This document shows, in pieces, positions 18,262 through 27,021 of a stretch of DNA of 64,000 nucleotides; positions within the stretch are counted from its first letter, which is position 1; the number at the start of each line of letters is the position of its first letter. A model generated the notes under the pieces. That model searched no databases and was not told where the DNA came from. It saw only the letters and a list, made by a program, of their open reading frames with translations. The stretch comes from [Clostridium] citroniae WAL-17108 (GTDB lineage Bacteria > Bacillota > Clostridia > Lachnospirales > Lachnospiraceae). The position numbers and the translations under genes are program-made. The stretch spans positions 639,829-703,828 of the forward strand of contig NZ_JH376420.1 of NCBI RefSeq assembly GCF_000233455.1, written 5' to 3'.

Positions 18262-19322
18262 TGTCCGTCCTCCTCCTGATTTTTCAAGATAACCTCCGCC
18301 CCTTCATACAGCTCGGAGCTCCAGGTCGTCACCACTTGATCATCCAGTGTCAGGCCGGATCGCACCTCCATGGTATTGGAATCATATATACCGCTTTCAA
18401 TGTCCCTTTTGTGTACTTTTCCGTCTGTATATACATAAACATAGGGTTCTCCATCTTCATAATAAACAGCATCCACCGGTATGGTCATTGCATTGGTGGT
18501 CTCTTCTGAAGTCACATACAGCTTTACCTCTGAACCGGTGGAAAGGAAGGTATCCTCATCCATGCTGGCCTTGACCTTGTAAAGCCCTGTTGTTTCATCC
18601 GCCATGGTGCTGATCTCATAGATGGTCCCCTGGTAGGAGCCGCCATCCTTTTCCACCTGTATGGTATCCCCCTCCTGAAGGTATCCACGGATCCTCTCTG
18701 TGGCTGAAAAGGATACCACCCTGCTGCCTCTTCCCGAAATAACACAGATCAGGTTGCTCTGGGAAACTGTGTCATACGGCTCCATATCGCAGATCTCCAC
18801 CAGTCCGTCTATAGGCGCCGTGATCTGGCTGTACTCCATCTGTGTTTCATAGGAGTACTTGGCCTGGTTATATGAAATCTCAGCGCTGGTAACATTATCC
18901 CGGTACTGTTCATATTCCTGATCAGAAATCCCTCCGCTGCTGTATAAGATCTGCTGCCTGGCCAGCTCCTCCCGGGCCTGTTTTAGGGACAGCCCGGCGG
19001 AATCCATACTGCTTTTTGCCGTCTCCACCTGTTTGGTATCAATGGTACAGATCACCTGCCCCTGAGCCACTATATCCCCTGCTTTTACATTGACAGCCGT
19101 TACATCTCCCGATGCCTTCGGATATATGTACACCACATCGGACGGCTCAATCTTGCCGATCAGGCTGGTGGTCAGCCTGATATCCCCCATGACGGGCTGT
19201 TCCGCTTCCATGACAGGCGGCGACACCGCCTGAGCAAACTGCTTGTTTCCCAATAACCGGGGAATCAAAACAGCACACAATACCACCACAACCACTGCTC
19301 CTGTTATAATCTTTTTCTTCAT
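18258..19322 (-). CDS. RND efflux adaptor (membrane fusion protein, HlyD/AcrA family)
   Basis: 354 residues from the ATG at 19322, which follows AGGAGAGGACA; an ATG at 19343 is less well placed. N-terminal membrane anchor KIITGAVVVVVLCAVLI, lipoyl-type hairpin halves (VYIYPKASGDVTAVNVKAGD and SQITAPIDGLVEICDMEPYD) flanking a coiled coil at about 90-150, then beta-barrel and membrane-proximal domains. It links pump and TolC-like duct. It starts 10 nt after the stop of a small frameshifted gene that carries the operon leader. Confidence 0.88.
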   Translation of the reverse strand: MKKKIITGAVVVVVLCAVLIPRLLGNKQFAQAVSPPVMEAEQPVMGDIRLTTSLIGKIEPSDVVYIYPKASGDVTAVNVKAGDIVAQGQVICTIDTKQVETAKSSMDSAGLSLKQAREELARQQILYSSGGISDQEYEQYRDNVTSAEISYNQAKYSYETQMEYSQITAPIDGLVEICDMEPYDTVSQSNLICVISGRGSRVVSFSATERIRGYLQEGDTIQVEKDGGSYQGTIYEISTMADETTGLYKVKASMDEDTFLSTGSEVKLYVTSEETTNAMTIPVDAVYYEDGEPYVYVYTDGKVHKRDIESGIYDSNTMEVRSGLTLDDQVVTTWSSELYEGAEVILKNQEEDGQ

Positions 19323-19332
19323 TGTCCTCTCC

Positions 19333-19523
19333 TCACTTATCACTTATATCCAACTGCCTCATGCTGTTTTCCAGATATGACAGTTTTTGACTGAACTTCT
19401 CCATGATGTCCTTCTTTTTCATCCTGCCTGTAAAAAAGAGCTGCAGGGATATAAAAAGTGACCCGTAGCATACCTCCTGAATCGTGTCAAACATCTCCGG
19501 TCCTGAATGTTTGATCTAGGCAT
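19333..19523 (-). pseudogene. Small frameshifted gene heading the RND operon
   Basis: A good start exists at 19523 (GGAAGG, 6 nt, ATG), but its frame, MPRSNIQDRR..., soon leaves the coding-looking frame. The downstream part reads IKHSGPEMFDTIQEVCYGSL then FISLQLFFTGRMKKKDIMEK and ends ...MRQLDISDK, stop at 19333-19335. One inserted base near codon 3 would make a protein of about 63 residues. It looks like a regulator tail or a small helical protein; a TetR-type remnant is possible but unproven. It lies between leader hairpin 19547-19604 and the adaptor gene. Confidence 0.4.
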
Positions 19524-19546
19524 ATATTTCCTTCCTTTCATATTTT

Positions 19547-19604
19547 GTGTACTCTCGGCATCTCCCCGGCACCCATCTTTGGGGATGAGATTCCAGGAGT
19601 GCAC
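19547..19604 (-). promoter_or_regulatory. Leader hairpin element, copy 1 (long form), before the RND operon
   Basis: On the minus strand, arms GTGCACTC (19604-19597) and GAGTACAC (19554-19547) enclose a second stem (ATCTC/GAGAT) and a loop with CAAAGATGGG. Exactly 11 nt after the hairpin comes GGAAGG (19535-19530), then ATG at 19523. It matches the element at 49033-49088 in arms, core and spacing. Confidence 0.6.
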
Positions 19605-19693
19605 GTTTTGGTTTATGATAGCACACCAAAATAAATTTTCGTTCAACCCAGGATGAACGGAAGATGAAATCACAAAATATTCACATTTCCTCC

Positions 19694-19731
19694 TTTTGTC
19701 TAATGTGTGCTCTTTTAATCTCCCGGCACAC
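19694..19731 (-). promoter_or_regulatory. Leader hairpin element, copy 2 (decayed gene behind it)
   Basis: On the minus strand, GTGTGC (19731-19726) and GCACAC (19710-19705) form a hairpin, followed after exactly 11 nt by GGAGG (19693-19689). It shares TGCCGGGAGAT with copy 1. No reading frame of note follows the Shine-Dalgarno, so this may be a relic. The rest of 19605-19817 holds no gene that I can see. Confidence 0.45.
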
Positions 19732-19804
19732 GGACCCGAGAGATAACTTTTTGCCGGTTGTACGGAAATCATGGAAAAGTTCATGGATAGTTAAGATGGA
19801 TGTG

Positions 19805-19810
19805 TATAAT
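19805..19810 (+). promoter_or_regulatory. -10 element of the two-component system gene
   Basis: TATAAT at 19805-19810 with no good -35 at the usual spacing, suggesting activation. The leader hairpin begins 7 nt downstream, where transcription would start. Confidence 0.5.
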
Positions 19811-19817
19811 GGAAAAA

Positions 19818-19836
19818 GTGTACTGCAAGAGTACAC
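19818..19836 (+). promoter_or_regulatory. Leader hairpin element, copy 3 (short form), before the response regulator
   Basis: GTGTACT (19818-19824), loop GCAAG, AGTACAC (19830-19836), a perfect 7-bp stem at the predicted 5' end of the mRNA. Exactly 11 nt later is GGAGG (19848-19852). It could be an RNA element or an operator. Confidence 0.65.
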
Positions 19837-19858
19837 AAACTAAATTTGGAGGTGAAAT

Positions 19859-20542
19859 GTGATGTTTATGCTGAAAATATTGATTGTGGAAGATGATGAA
19901 TCCCTTCTCCAGCTTTACTCCATTGTTCTGGAAAAGGACGGATACCAGACCTTCCAGGCCCGCAACGGACTTGAGGCCTGTGCCGTCATAGAAAAAGAAC
20001 ATATTGACCTGGTCATAACAGATATACTGATGCCCATCATGGATGGCTATGAATTTGTAAGCTTTTTGCGTGAAAACAATCCCAGGCTCCCGATCCTTAT
20101 GATCACAGCCAAGGACGACTTTTCTTCAAAAAGCAAAGGCTTTAAGCTGGGGACGGATGATTATATGACCAAACCTGTCAATTTAGAGGAAATGCTTCTC
20201 CGCATAAAAGCACTGCTGCGCAGGTCCGGTATAGCAGCGGACAGAAAACTCACCATAAAGCAGACAGAACTGAACTATGATGCACTGACCGTTAATTATG
20301 GAGACCGGTCCGTCATGCCTCCTAAAAAAGAGTTTATGCTGCTTTATAAACTGCTGTCTTATCCTGACAAGATATTTACCCGCAACCAGTTAATGGATGA
20401 GATATGGGGAAGGGAGAGCAACACCGAGGACCAGACCATTGATGTCCATATCAACCGGCTCCGGAAACGTTTTCAGGACAACGGCAATTTTGAGATCATC
20501 ACGGTACGGGGACTAGGCTATAAGGCGGTGATCAACGAATGA
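19859..20542 (+). CDS. OmpR-family response regulator
   Basis: 227 residues (225 if ATG 19865 is used). Receiver domain KILIVEDDESLLQLY with the phospho-acceptor Asp in LVITDILMPIMDGYEF, the conserved Thr/Lys motifs LMITAKDD and DYMTKPVN, then a winged-helix OmpR/PhoB DNA-binding domain (FTRNQLMDEIWG, TIDVHINRLRKRF, ITVRGLGYKAV). It is coupled to the kinase gene by an ATGA overlap and divergent from the RND pump operon, which it probably controls (inference from position). Confidence 0.9.
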   Translation: MMFMLKILIVEDDESLLQLYSIVLEKDGYQTFQARNGLEACAVIEKEHIDLVITDILMPIMDGYEFVSFLRENNPRLPILMITAKDDFSSKSKGFKLGTDDYMTKPVNLEEMLLRIKALLRRSGIAADRKLTIKQTELNYDALTVNYGDRSVMPPKKEFMLLYKLLSYPDKIFTRNQLMDEIWGRESNTEDQTIDVHINRLRKRFQDNGNFEIITVRGLGYKAVINE

Positions 20543-21585
20543 AAAACTTCAAATTGTGGATCACATTTATCGCAGCGGTCTCCCTGCCCTTTGCCATCGG
20601 ACTTCCCATCACGGTATTCTTAACATTTTTGTCCATCCAGACCGGGCTGGTCCAAACCGGCCCCCCTGTTTCCTGGCTGCCCTTGGCCGGCATGGTGATC
20701 GCTGTGTTCATTGTTTCCCTTTTGTTTACCATCATTGTTTCCAGGCATTTTTTCAAACCCATACATGAACTGATCCATGCCCTGGATGAAGTGGTGGCCG
20801 GAAACTTCCATATCCGGCTTCCCGCAAACAGCAAATTCTTTGAGATGCAGTCCGTATCCATTAATTTTAATAAAATGATGGAGCAGTTAAATTCCATAGA
20901 GCTGCTCCAATCTGATTTCATACAAAATGTGTCGCACGAAATAAAGACGCCCTTGGCCGCCATTGAGGGATATGCATCGCTGCTGATCACATCCCCCCTT
21001 TCCGAGGAGCAGACAATATATGTCTCCCGTATTTCCGAGAGCAGTAAACGGTTATCCTCCCTTACCGGCAGCATTTTGAAATTATCTAAATTGGAAAACC
21101 AAAAGATCGTGTCAGATAAGCAGATATTTTCCCTTGATGAGCAGATCCGCCAGGCCGTGCTTTCCATGGAACCTTTGTGGTCCCCCAAAAACCTGGATAT
21201 GAGTATCGATCTGCCCAAAATGCATTATTATGGGAATGAGGAGCTGATGTACCAGATCTGGTCAAACCTGTTTTCAAATGCAGTGAAATTCACCCCCATG
21301 GGCGGACATATTTGTATCCATGGGGAGTATGCAGGTTCCCTGACCAAGATCGTTTTTAAAGACTCCGGGATCGGCATGACCAAAGAGATCCAGGACCATA
21401 TATTTGAAAAATTCTATCAGGGAGAACCCAACAGGAGCATGGAGGGAAATGGGATCGGACTGGCTCTGGTTAAAAAAATCCTGACACTGTGCAACGGTTC
21501 CATTGAGGTGGTAAGCAGGCCTGGCCACGGCTCCACATTCACGGTATTCCTTCCAAACCCGTTATATGAGAAAAAAGGCTCTTAA
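20539..21585 (+). CDS. Membrane sensor histidine kinase
   Basis: 348 residues. Two membrane helices (about 7-30 and 45-70) with a very short external loop, as in intramembrane-sensing kinases for envelope stress or antibiotics. HAMP region (FFKPIHELIHALDEV), H-box FIQNVSHEIKTPLAAIEGYA, N-box NLFSNAVKFTPMGG, and G boxes FKDSGIGM and GNGIGLALVKKI. Its partner is the response regulator just upstream. Its stop overlaps that of the converging MATE gene in the tetranucleotide TTAA. Confidence 0.9.
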   Translation: MKNFKLWITFIAAVSLPFAIGLPITVFLTFLSIQTGLVQTGPPVSWLPLAGMVIAVFIVSLLFTIIVSRHFFKPIHELIHALDEVVAGNFHIRLPANSKFFEMQSVSINFNKMMEQLNSIELLQSDFIQNVSHEIKTPLAAIEGYASLLITSPLSEEQTIYVSRISESSKRLSSLTGSILKLSKLENQKIVSDKQIFSLDEQIRQAVLSMEPLWSPKNLDMSIDLPKMHYYGNEELMYQIWSNLFSNAVKFTPMGGHICIHGEYAGSLTKIVFKDSGIGMTKEIQDHIFEKFYQGEPNRSMEGNGIGLALVKKILTLCNGSIEVVSRPGHGSTFTVFLPNPLYEKKGS

Positions 21586-22925
21586 GCTTCTCTCAGCTTT
21601 CCGACCTGCCTTACACAGACCGTGACCAGTACCAGCGTAGCTGCAGCCCATGCGCATGGCTCGGCAAAAAAGATTGCCTCTGTTCCCCATAAGCGGGAAA
21701 AATACACAGCCACTGAAACCCTTGCAAAAAACTCCATAACTCCAGACAAAAAGGGGGCCACGGTATTTCCCAACCCCTGCAGCGTATTGCGGAAGGCATA
21801 CAGCAAATATAAGGAAGACAGGAGACAGCTCATGATAAACAGGTAATGATATGAAATCTCCAACACTTCCGCTGCGCTGGAACTTGTGCTGTCAATAAAC
21901 AGGCCCAGAACAGCCCGTCCGCCTGCAATCATTGCAGCGGACACACACACGGACATTGCCGCTGCGATGAGCACAGAACTTTTCAGTCCGTTTCGGATAC
22001 GGTCATACCGGCCTGCGCCGTAATTTTGCGCCGTATAGGTGGTGACCGCATATCCCAGGGATATGGCGGAACTTTCTAACAGACCGTAGATTTTATTGGT
22101 GGCCGTAAATCCTGCTATAAAGACAAAACCGTGCCGGTTAATGGAAGACTGCAGGATCATGCCTCCGATGGCGATCAGAACATGCTGGAGCGCAAGGGGG
22201 ATCCCCAGACCGCACTGCCTTTTTATTATGCTGCTTTCCGGCTTCCAGTCCTTTCTCTCCATTTTCAGCAAATCTATTTTCCTCATAACAAGAAGGCAGT
22301 ATATAAAGGCAAGAAGCTGTGCCAATACGGTTGCAAAAGCAGCGCCCGCAACGCCCCACCGGAATACCAGCACAAATAGCAGATCCAGCAGGATATTGGT
22401 GATGGCCGCAATGACAATGGCAATCAGCGGTGTCTTTCCATCCCCCAAAGAACGCAGGATCGCTGCCGCCATATTATAGGCCATAACAACCAGGATACCG
22501 GCGTATAGGATCATAAGATAAGACAGGGCCCCCTGGAAAATAGGATCCGGAGTCTGTAATATACGAAGCAGGAATCGGGCAAAAACCAGGCCTGATACTG
22601 TCAGCACAACTCCGATCCCCAGGCACAGCCAGATGGACATGGCCACGGTTTTCTTGATCCGGCTCTGGTTCCCTTCCCCGAAATGCTGGGAAATGGAAAT
22701 TGCGAACCCCTGTGTCATCGCCTGAATGACCCACAGAGCAAGCCAGTAAGACCAGTCCGTGGCTCCCACGGAGGCCAGCGCCTCCACTCCCACTCCTTTT
22801 CCAACAATCATTGTGTCCACGATCATATACAGCTGCTGCCCAAGATTCGCTGCCATCAGAGGAAGCGAAAACGAAAGGATCAGCTTTGCCGGTGACCCTT
22901 CTGTCATGTTTTTCATTCTGCTCAT
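21582..22925 (-). CDS. MATE-family efflux transporter
   Basis: 447 residues, 12 hydrophobic segments. The N-terminal motif AKLILSFSLPLMAANLGQQL and MIVDTMIVGKGVGVEALASV is typical of MATE proteins of the NorM/DinF group in clostridia. They export cationic drugs or metabolites by Na+ or H+ antiport. It has no partner gene and converges on the sensor kinase. Its location next to the RND pump makes this a small efflux island. Confidence 0.88.
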   Translation of the reverse strand: MSRMKNMTEGSPAKLILSFSLPLMAANLGQQLYMIVDTMIVGKGVGVEALASVGATDWSYWLALWVIQAMTQGFAISISQHFGEGNQSRIKKTVAMSIWLCLGIGVVLTVSGLVFARFLLRILQTPDPIFQGALSYLMILYAGILVVMAYNMAAAILRSLGDGKTPLIAIVIAAITNILLDLLFVLVFRWGVAGAAFATVLAQLLAFIYCLLVMRKIDLLKMERKDWKPESSIIKRQCGLGIPLALQHVLIAIGGMILQSSINRHGFVFIAGFTATNKIYGLLESSAISLGYAVTTYTAQNYGAGRYDRIRNGLKSSVLIAAAMSVCVSAAMIAGGRAVLGLFIDSTSSSAAEVLEISYHYLFIMSCLLSSLYLLYAFRNTLQGLGNTVAPFLSGVMEFFARVSVAVYFSRLWGTEAIFFAEPCAWAAATLVLVTVCVRQVGKLREA

Positions 22926-22991
22926 ACTATTACTTTTTCCATCCCTTCCACTGGATCCGTCTTAATACGAACGGCCTCCCGTTACTGCATA

Positions 22992-23021
22992 TTGACAGCT
23001 TTGTCAACCACATTATATAAT
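22992..23021 (+). promoter_or_regulatory. Promoter of the AraC-family gene at 23132, with inverted repeat
   Basis: TTGACA (22992-22997), 18-nt spacer, TATAAT (23016-23021). The -35 is part of the dyad TTGACAGCTTTGTCAA (22992-23007), a candidate operator. The leader is about 100 nt. Confidence 0.6.
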
Positions 23022-23131
23022 AATAGAATCATAAACCGATATTTGCATCTGATAAATGTGCCAATATCTATCAATATAATACCAATTTTAACAGCCACCT
23101 ATTTGTTATATAAGTTTTACCGGAGATAGCC

Positions 23132-24052
23132 ATGAACCCAAAGACAGTAATTACAGATCGAAACCTATTGGAAAAGATCCAGTATCAGGACAGCGCCTTT
23201 CCCATTTCCTTTTACATGGATCATTTTGATGAATATTTGAATGGAGAAGTAAACCATCATTGGCATGATGAGTTTGAATTTGGTATTTTATTAAAAGGAC
23301 AGGCCGAATGCCGTATTGACCAAAGCCCTGCCTCAGGGGAATACCGCATACTGGATCAGGGAGATGGACTATTTATCAACTCCAAGACCATCCATAATAT
23401 AAAACAAACAGAATCTGGTACGATCCTGTTTAACTTTGTACTTTCCCCTGGTTTTTTTCAACTTCTTCCCGCAGGAAATACTTACCAAAAAAACATTCTG
23501 CCGGTCATCAAATCCTCACTGGCAGGATTATTTCTAAAGAGCGAAAATGACAAAGACAGGCAGCTGTTAAACAGCATCATGGAGTTTTCCCTTCTAAAGG
23601 AAGATTCCCCTGCCTATGAACTATATTGCATTGAACTGATCTGCAGACTATGGAGATACCTGATTAGCCGGCTTGCAGAAGTAAAAGATATTTCAAAGGT
23701 CAAATCCAAGAAGATCCAGGAACAGCGGATCCGCCTCATGCTATCCTACATACACACTCATTATGGGGATGATATCGCCGTCTCCTCCATCGCCCAGGCG
23801 GCCAATGTAAGCAGAAGCGAATGCTTCCGCTGTTTTCAGACGGTCATTGGAAGAACCCCCACCGAGTATCTGTGCGATTACAGGCTTTCCCAGGCCGCCC
23901 ACATGCTGACCAGTACGGACAGGAAGATATCGGATATCTGCTTTGCCTGCGGTTTCACCAGTCCCAGCTATTTTGGAAAATTATTCAAAGAAAAATGCGG
24001 CATGTCACCGGGACAGTACCGTTATAACAGGACTGCCCCGGAGATTGTATGA
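23132..24052 (+). CDS. AraC-family transcriptional regulator
   Basis: 306 residues. N-terminal cupin-type sensor domain (NHHWHDEFEFGILLKGQAEC and GDGLFINSKTIHNI), typical of sugar-responsive AraC proteins. C-terminal pair of helix-turn-helix motifs (DDIAVSSIAQAANVSRSECF, PTEYLCDYRLSQAA, ISDICFACGFTSPSYFGKLF). It lies next to, and points toward, the 3' end of the GH127 sugar operon. It may regulate that operon or another sugar locus. Confidence 0.88.
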   Translation: MNPKTVITDRNLLEKIQYQDSAFPISFYMDHFDEYLNGEVNHHWHDEFEFGILLKGQAECRIDQSPASGEYRILDQGDGLFINSKTIHNIKQTESGTILFNFVLSPGFFQLLPAGNTYQKNILPVIKSSLAGLFLKSENDKDRQLLNSIMEFSLLKEDSPAYELYCIELICRLWRYLISRLAEVKDISKVKSKKIQEQRIRLMLSYIHTHYGDDIAVSSIAQAANVSRSECFRCFQTVIGRTPTEYLCDYRLSQAAHMLTSTDRKISDICFACGFTSPSYFGKLFKEKCGMSPGQYRYNRTAPEIV

Positions 24053-24228
24053 TCCGGGATATCCGGATATAAGAAACAGTTATACATCTATCTTCACACT
24101 CTCCATCCTCCCGCTTCTCCACCCTGAGGACAAATGGAACGATATCGCGTTTGGTACAGAGCCAGAAATCCGGCTCCGGATAGACCTCCTGATTGTCAGG
24201 ATCAAAAAAGTGCCGGCTTTTAACAGCC

Positions 24229-26172
24229 TTACGCCTTCAGCAGTTCCTTGACCCACACGATCATTTCCCCCGTCCCCCTGTTGTTCCAGTATGCATAGGG
24301 AACGGCTTTCAGCTTCACATCCTCCCAGACAACAGGGTGCAGGCCGTACAGTTCATCATCTCCCCACCCTTTTGCCGATATCCTCTTTCCACTCAGTGTC
24401 AGGCCTGTTATTTCCCCCATCAGATCCCATTTCTCTTCCTTTATCTCAGTACCGGAATCCACGTAAACAGCTGCCAGGTTGGGACCATTGTCCACCTCCT
24501 CCAGGCAGTATACAATGGGGCCTCTGACCAGAGCCACCTTTCCGCTGTCAGCCCGCACCAGCGGGTTGCTGCGTACAAACCGTGCCTTGGCATCCATCTC
24601 GATGCGCAGTCCGGCATCCTCTGTCAGGGAGATCACTGCATACCCCTTTTCACGGCTGAATGCAAGGGGCTGTTGGGTTCCCGCCTTGGTGACCGTAAAG
24701 CTGCCGGCATAATCCGGTATACGGACTGCCAGGCGGATCCCTGATGCCGGCACCCCCTTGCAGGCGATATCCACGGACATATCCCAGGGGAACCGGGTCT
24801 GCATCTGAACAGAGATTTCCCGGCCGCCCAGATCCACACTTGTCTGATTGGAAATAAACAGATTCACATACAGGCTGTTCTGGTCCGCACCATAGATGTA
24901 CTGTCCCAGGGAAGCCAGTGTCCTGGCAATGTTGGGCGGGCAGCAGGCCACACCAAACCACTTCTGGCGCACCGGCTTTACATGTTCCCTGGACGTGCGC
25001 GGAATGCAGTTATCCGGCCACACTTCCAGGGGATTCACATAGAAAAAGCTTTTTCCGTCCAGGGCGATCCCTGCCAGAACCGTATTATACAGAGCCCGTT
25101 CCACCACGTCATAGTACTTTGCCTCCCCTGTAATATTGCCCATCCGCTGACCGAACATGGCCATTCCAATGGACGCACAGGATTCAGAGTAATTACAGTC
25201 ATTGGGCAGGTCATAGTCTGTTGTAAACCGCTCCAGGATGCCGGAGGATCCGATGCTGCCCGTGATATACATACGCTTCTGGGTCATATTGTCCCACAGG
25301 GTGCAACAGGCCTCCATCAGCGTCTCATCCTCACAGGCTTCCGCCAGGTCCGCCATGGCGCTGTACATATACATGGCCCGCACCGCATGACCCTCCGCTG
25401 TCCTTTGCCCCCGCACCGGCAGATGGGACTGGGAATAAATAGGTTCGTAATCTTTAAACTCCGGGAAAATGTATGAAAAACCAGGCCGGTTTAATTCCTT
25501 CAGAAAATAGTTCTCCCCCACTCCCCGGGCATCGATAAAATATTTTGCCTGTTCCAGATATCTGCGCTCCCCTGTCACCTGGTACAGCTTAATAAGTCCG
25601 ATCTCCACCTCCTGGTGTCCCGGATAACCGTGTATCTTCCCCTCCTGGACTCCAAAAGTGTCACAGATCAGATCCGCAAAACGCACCATCACCTCCAGAA
25701 ACTTTTGTTTCCCCGTACCCAGATAATAGGCCACTGCCGCTTCCATCATATGGCCTGCCGTATAGAGCTCATGGCCTTCGCACAGGTCGCTCCAGCGCTT
25801 GCCGGGCTCTTTGATGGTAAAATAAGTGTTCAGGTAGCCGTCCTCACACTGGGCCTTTGCTATGATGTCGATCACCTCATCCGCCGTGCGCTCCAATGCT
25901 TCATCCTTTTGCGCCGCAAGGGAAAATCCCACTGCCTCCAGCCATTTGGCCACATCCGTATCCTGGAACACGGCTCCGTAAAATTCCCCTTCACACAGGC
26001 CTGCCGCGATCTTAAAATTCATCAGGCTGTGGCTTGGCTCCGCATCCTTGATCCTGTCATTGATGGCATCCCATTGGTAGGGGATGACCACCTCCTTGAC
26101 CAGTGACACATGCTTTGACCAGAACGCGTCATTGATATGAATCTTTTTTAAATCCACTGGATGTAATCTCAT
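24229..26172 (-). CDS. Glycoside hydrolase family 127, probable beta-L-arabinofuranosidase
   Basis: 647 residues from the ATG at 26172, 7 nt after AGGAG; an ATG at 26178 sits too close to that site. GH127 hallmarks: YCEGHELYTAGH-like segment (LCEGHELYTAGHMMEAAVA), SCASIGMAMF with the metal-ligand Glu and Cys (YSESCAS), and ACCPPNIARTLASLGQY with the CysCys pair. In the characterised HypBA1 enzyme one of these cysteines is the nucleophile and zinc is bound by Glu and Cys residues. There is no signal peptide, so it acts inside the cell on imported arabinosides. It is the last gene of the uptake operon. Confidence 0.9.
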   Translation of the reverse strand: MRLHPVDLKKIHINDAFWSKHVSLVKEVVIPYQWDAINDRIKDAEPSHSLMNFKIAAGLCEGEFYGAVFQDTDVAKWLEAVGFSLAAQKDEALERTADEVIDIIAKAQCEDGYLNTYFTIKEPGKRWSDLCEGHELYTAGHMMEAAVAYYLGTGKQKFLEVMVRFADLICDTFGVQEGKIHGYPGHQEVEIGLIKLYQVTGERRYLEQAKYFIDARGVGENYFLKELNRPGFSYIFPEFKDYEPIYSQSHLPVRGQRTAEGHAVRAMYMYSAMADLAEACEDETLMEACCTLWDNMTQKRMYITGSIGSSGILERFTTDYDLPNDCNYSESCASIGMAMFGQRMGNITGEAKYYDVVERALYNTVLAGIALDGKSFFYVNPLEVWPDNCIPRTSREHVKPVRQKWFGVACCPPNIARTLASLGQYIYGADQNSLYVNLFISNQTSVDLGGREISVQMQTRFPWDMSVDIACKGVPASGIRLAVRIPDYAGSFTVTKAGTQQPLAFSREKGYAVISLTEDAGLRIEMDAKARFVRSNPLVRADSGKVALVRGPIVYCLEEVDNGPNLAAVYVDSGTEIKEEKWDLMGEITGLTLSGKRISAKGWGDDELYGLHPVVWEDVKLKAVPYAYWNNRGTGEMIVWVKELLKA

Positions 26173-26184
26173 TGTCATTCTCCT

Positions 26185-27021
26185 CTAAGCCTTGACCGCG
26201 CCATTGGTCAGGCCGCTTACAATATACTTTTGCATGAATATAAATATCAGCACCACCGGCGAGATGGCAATGATCCCAAACGCCATGGTGGAATTCCACA
26301 GTGTCTGGTACTGCTGGACATAATTATAGATGCTGGAGGTAATGGGCCTCATATTGGGATTGGTGATAAATGTAATGCCGTAAATCAGATCACCCCATGC
26401 ATATACAAAGGAGAACACTGCTGCCACCACAATACCGGGCTTGGCAATGGGGAGCATGATCTTTGTAAATGCCGACACATGGCCGCACCCATCAATCTTA
26501 GCCGCCTCATCCAGTTCCTTGGGAATGGATACAAAATAAGTCCTCAAAATAATGATACTGAAGGGGATCCCCAGTGTGGCGTCCGCCAGGATGGGGGCCC
26601 AGTACGTATTTAACAGCCGCATTTTGGAGAACATGATGTACAGGGATGTGAGAACCAGGGTGGAAGGCAGCATCTGGGTAATGAGGAAAAACAGGACCAG
26701 GCCTTTTCTGGCCCCAAACCGGAAGCGCGCCAGGCCGTATGCGGCCGGAATGGCCAGGACCGTGGCAATGGCAGTCGCGCCGCAGGATATAATCAGGCTG
26801 TTCTTAAATCCTCTCAGCGTGTCCCCGGAAGCGGACAGCTGCTTGGCAAAGGCCTCAAAGGTGAGATTCTCGGGCCACAGAGGGGTTGGGATGGAGAAGA
26901 TCTCCACCTGGGTCTTCAGGGCCGTAACGATCATCCAGTACAGCGGGAAAATAAATACCAGGAATACAATGCCTCCCACAAGAAAAGAAATAAGTTTACT
27001 CCTGCTCTCTTTTTTCATCAC
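26185..27021 (-). CDS. ABC sugar transporter permease (MalG/LacG type)
   Basis: 278 residues, six membrane helices. The EAA loop that docks the ATPase reads ELDEAAKIDGCGHVSAFTKI. The start overlaps the stop of the partner permease. No ATPase gene is present, as is usual for this class, which shares a genome-encoded MsmX-type ATPase. With its partner and the lipoproteins it likely imports arabinose-containing oligosaccharides, judged from the GH127 gene 12 nt downstream. Confidence 0.9.
   Translation of the reverse strand: MMKKESRSKLISFLVGGIVFLVFIFPLYWMIVTALKTQVEIFSIPTPLWPENLTFEAFAKQLSASGDTLRGFKNSLIISCGATAIATVLAIPAAYGLARFRFGARKGLVLFFLITQMLPSTLVLTSLYIMFSKMRLLNTYWAPILADATLGIPFSIIILRTYFVSIPKELDEAAKIDGCGHVSAFTKIMLPIAKPGIVVAAVFSFVYAWGDLIYGITFITNPNMRPITSSIYNYVQQYQTLWNSTMAFGIIAISPVVLIFIFMQKYIVSGLTNGAVKA

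Noticed and set aside
19547..19604. c-di-GMP (GEMM) riboswitch, considered because of GCAAAG-like words and nearby c-di-GMP genes
   Set aside because: The conserved GEMM blocks and tetraloop-receptor layout are missing.
19419..19784. Minus-strand frame of 121 codons
   Set aside because: It crosses two leader hairpins and shows no protein character. Its last part is the out-of-frame start of the small broken gene.
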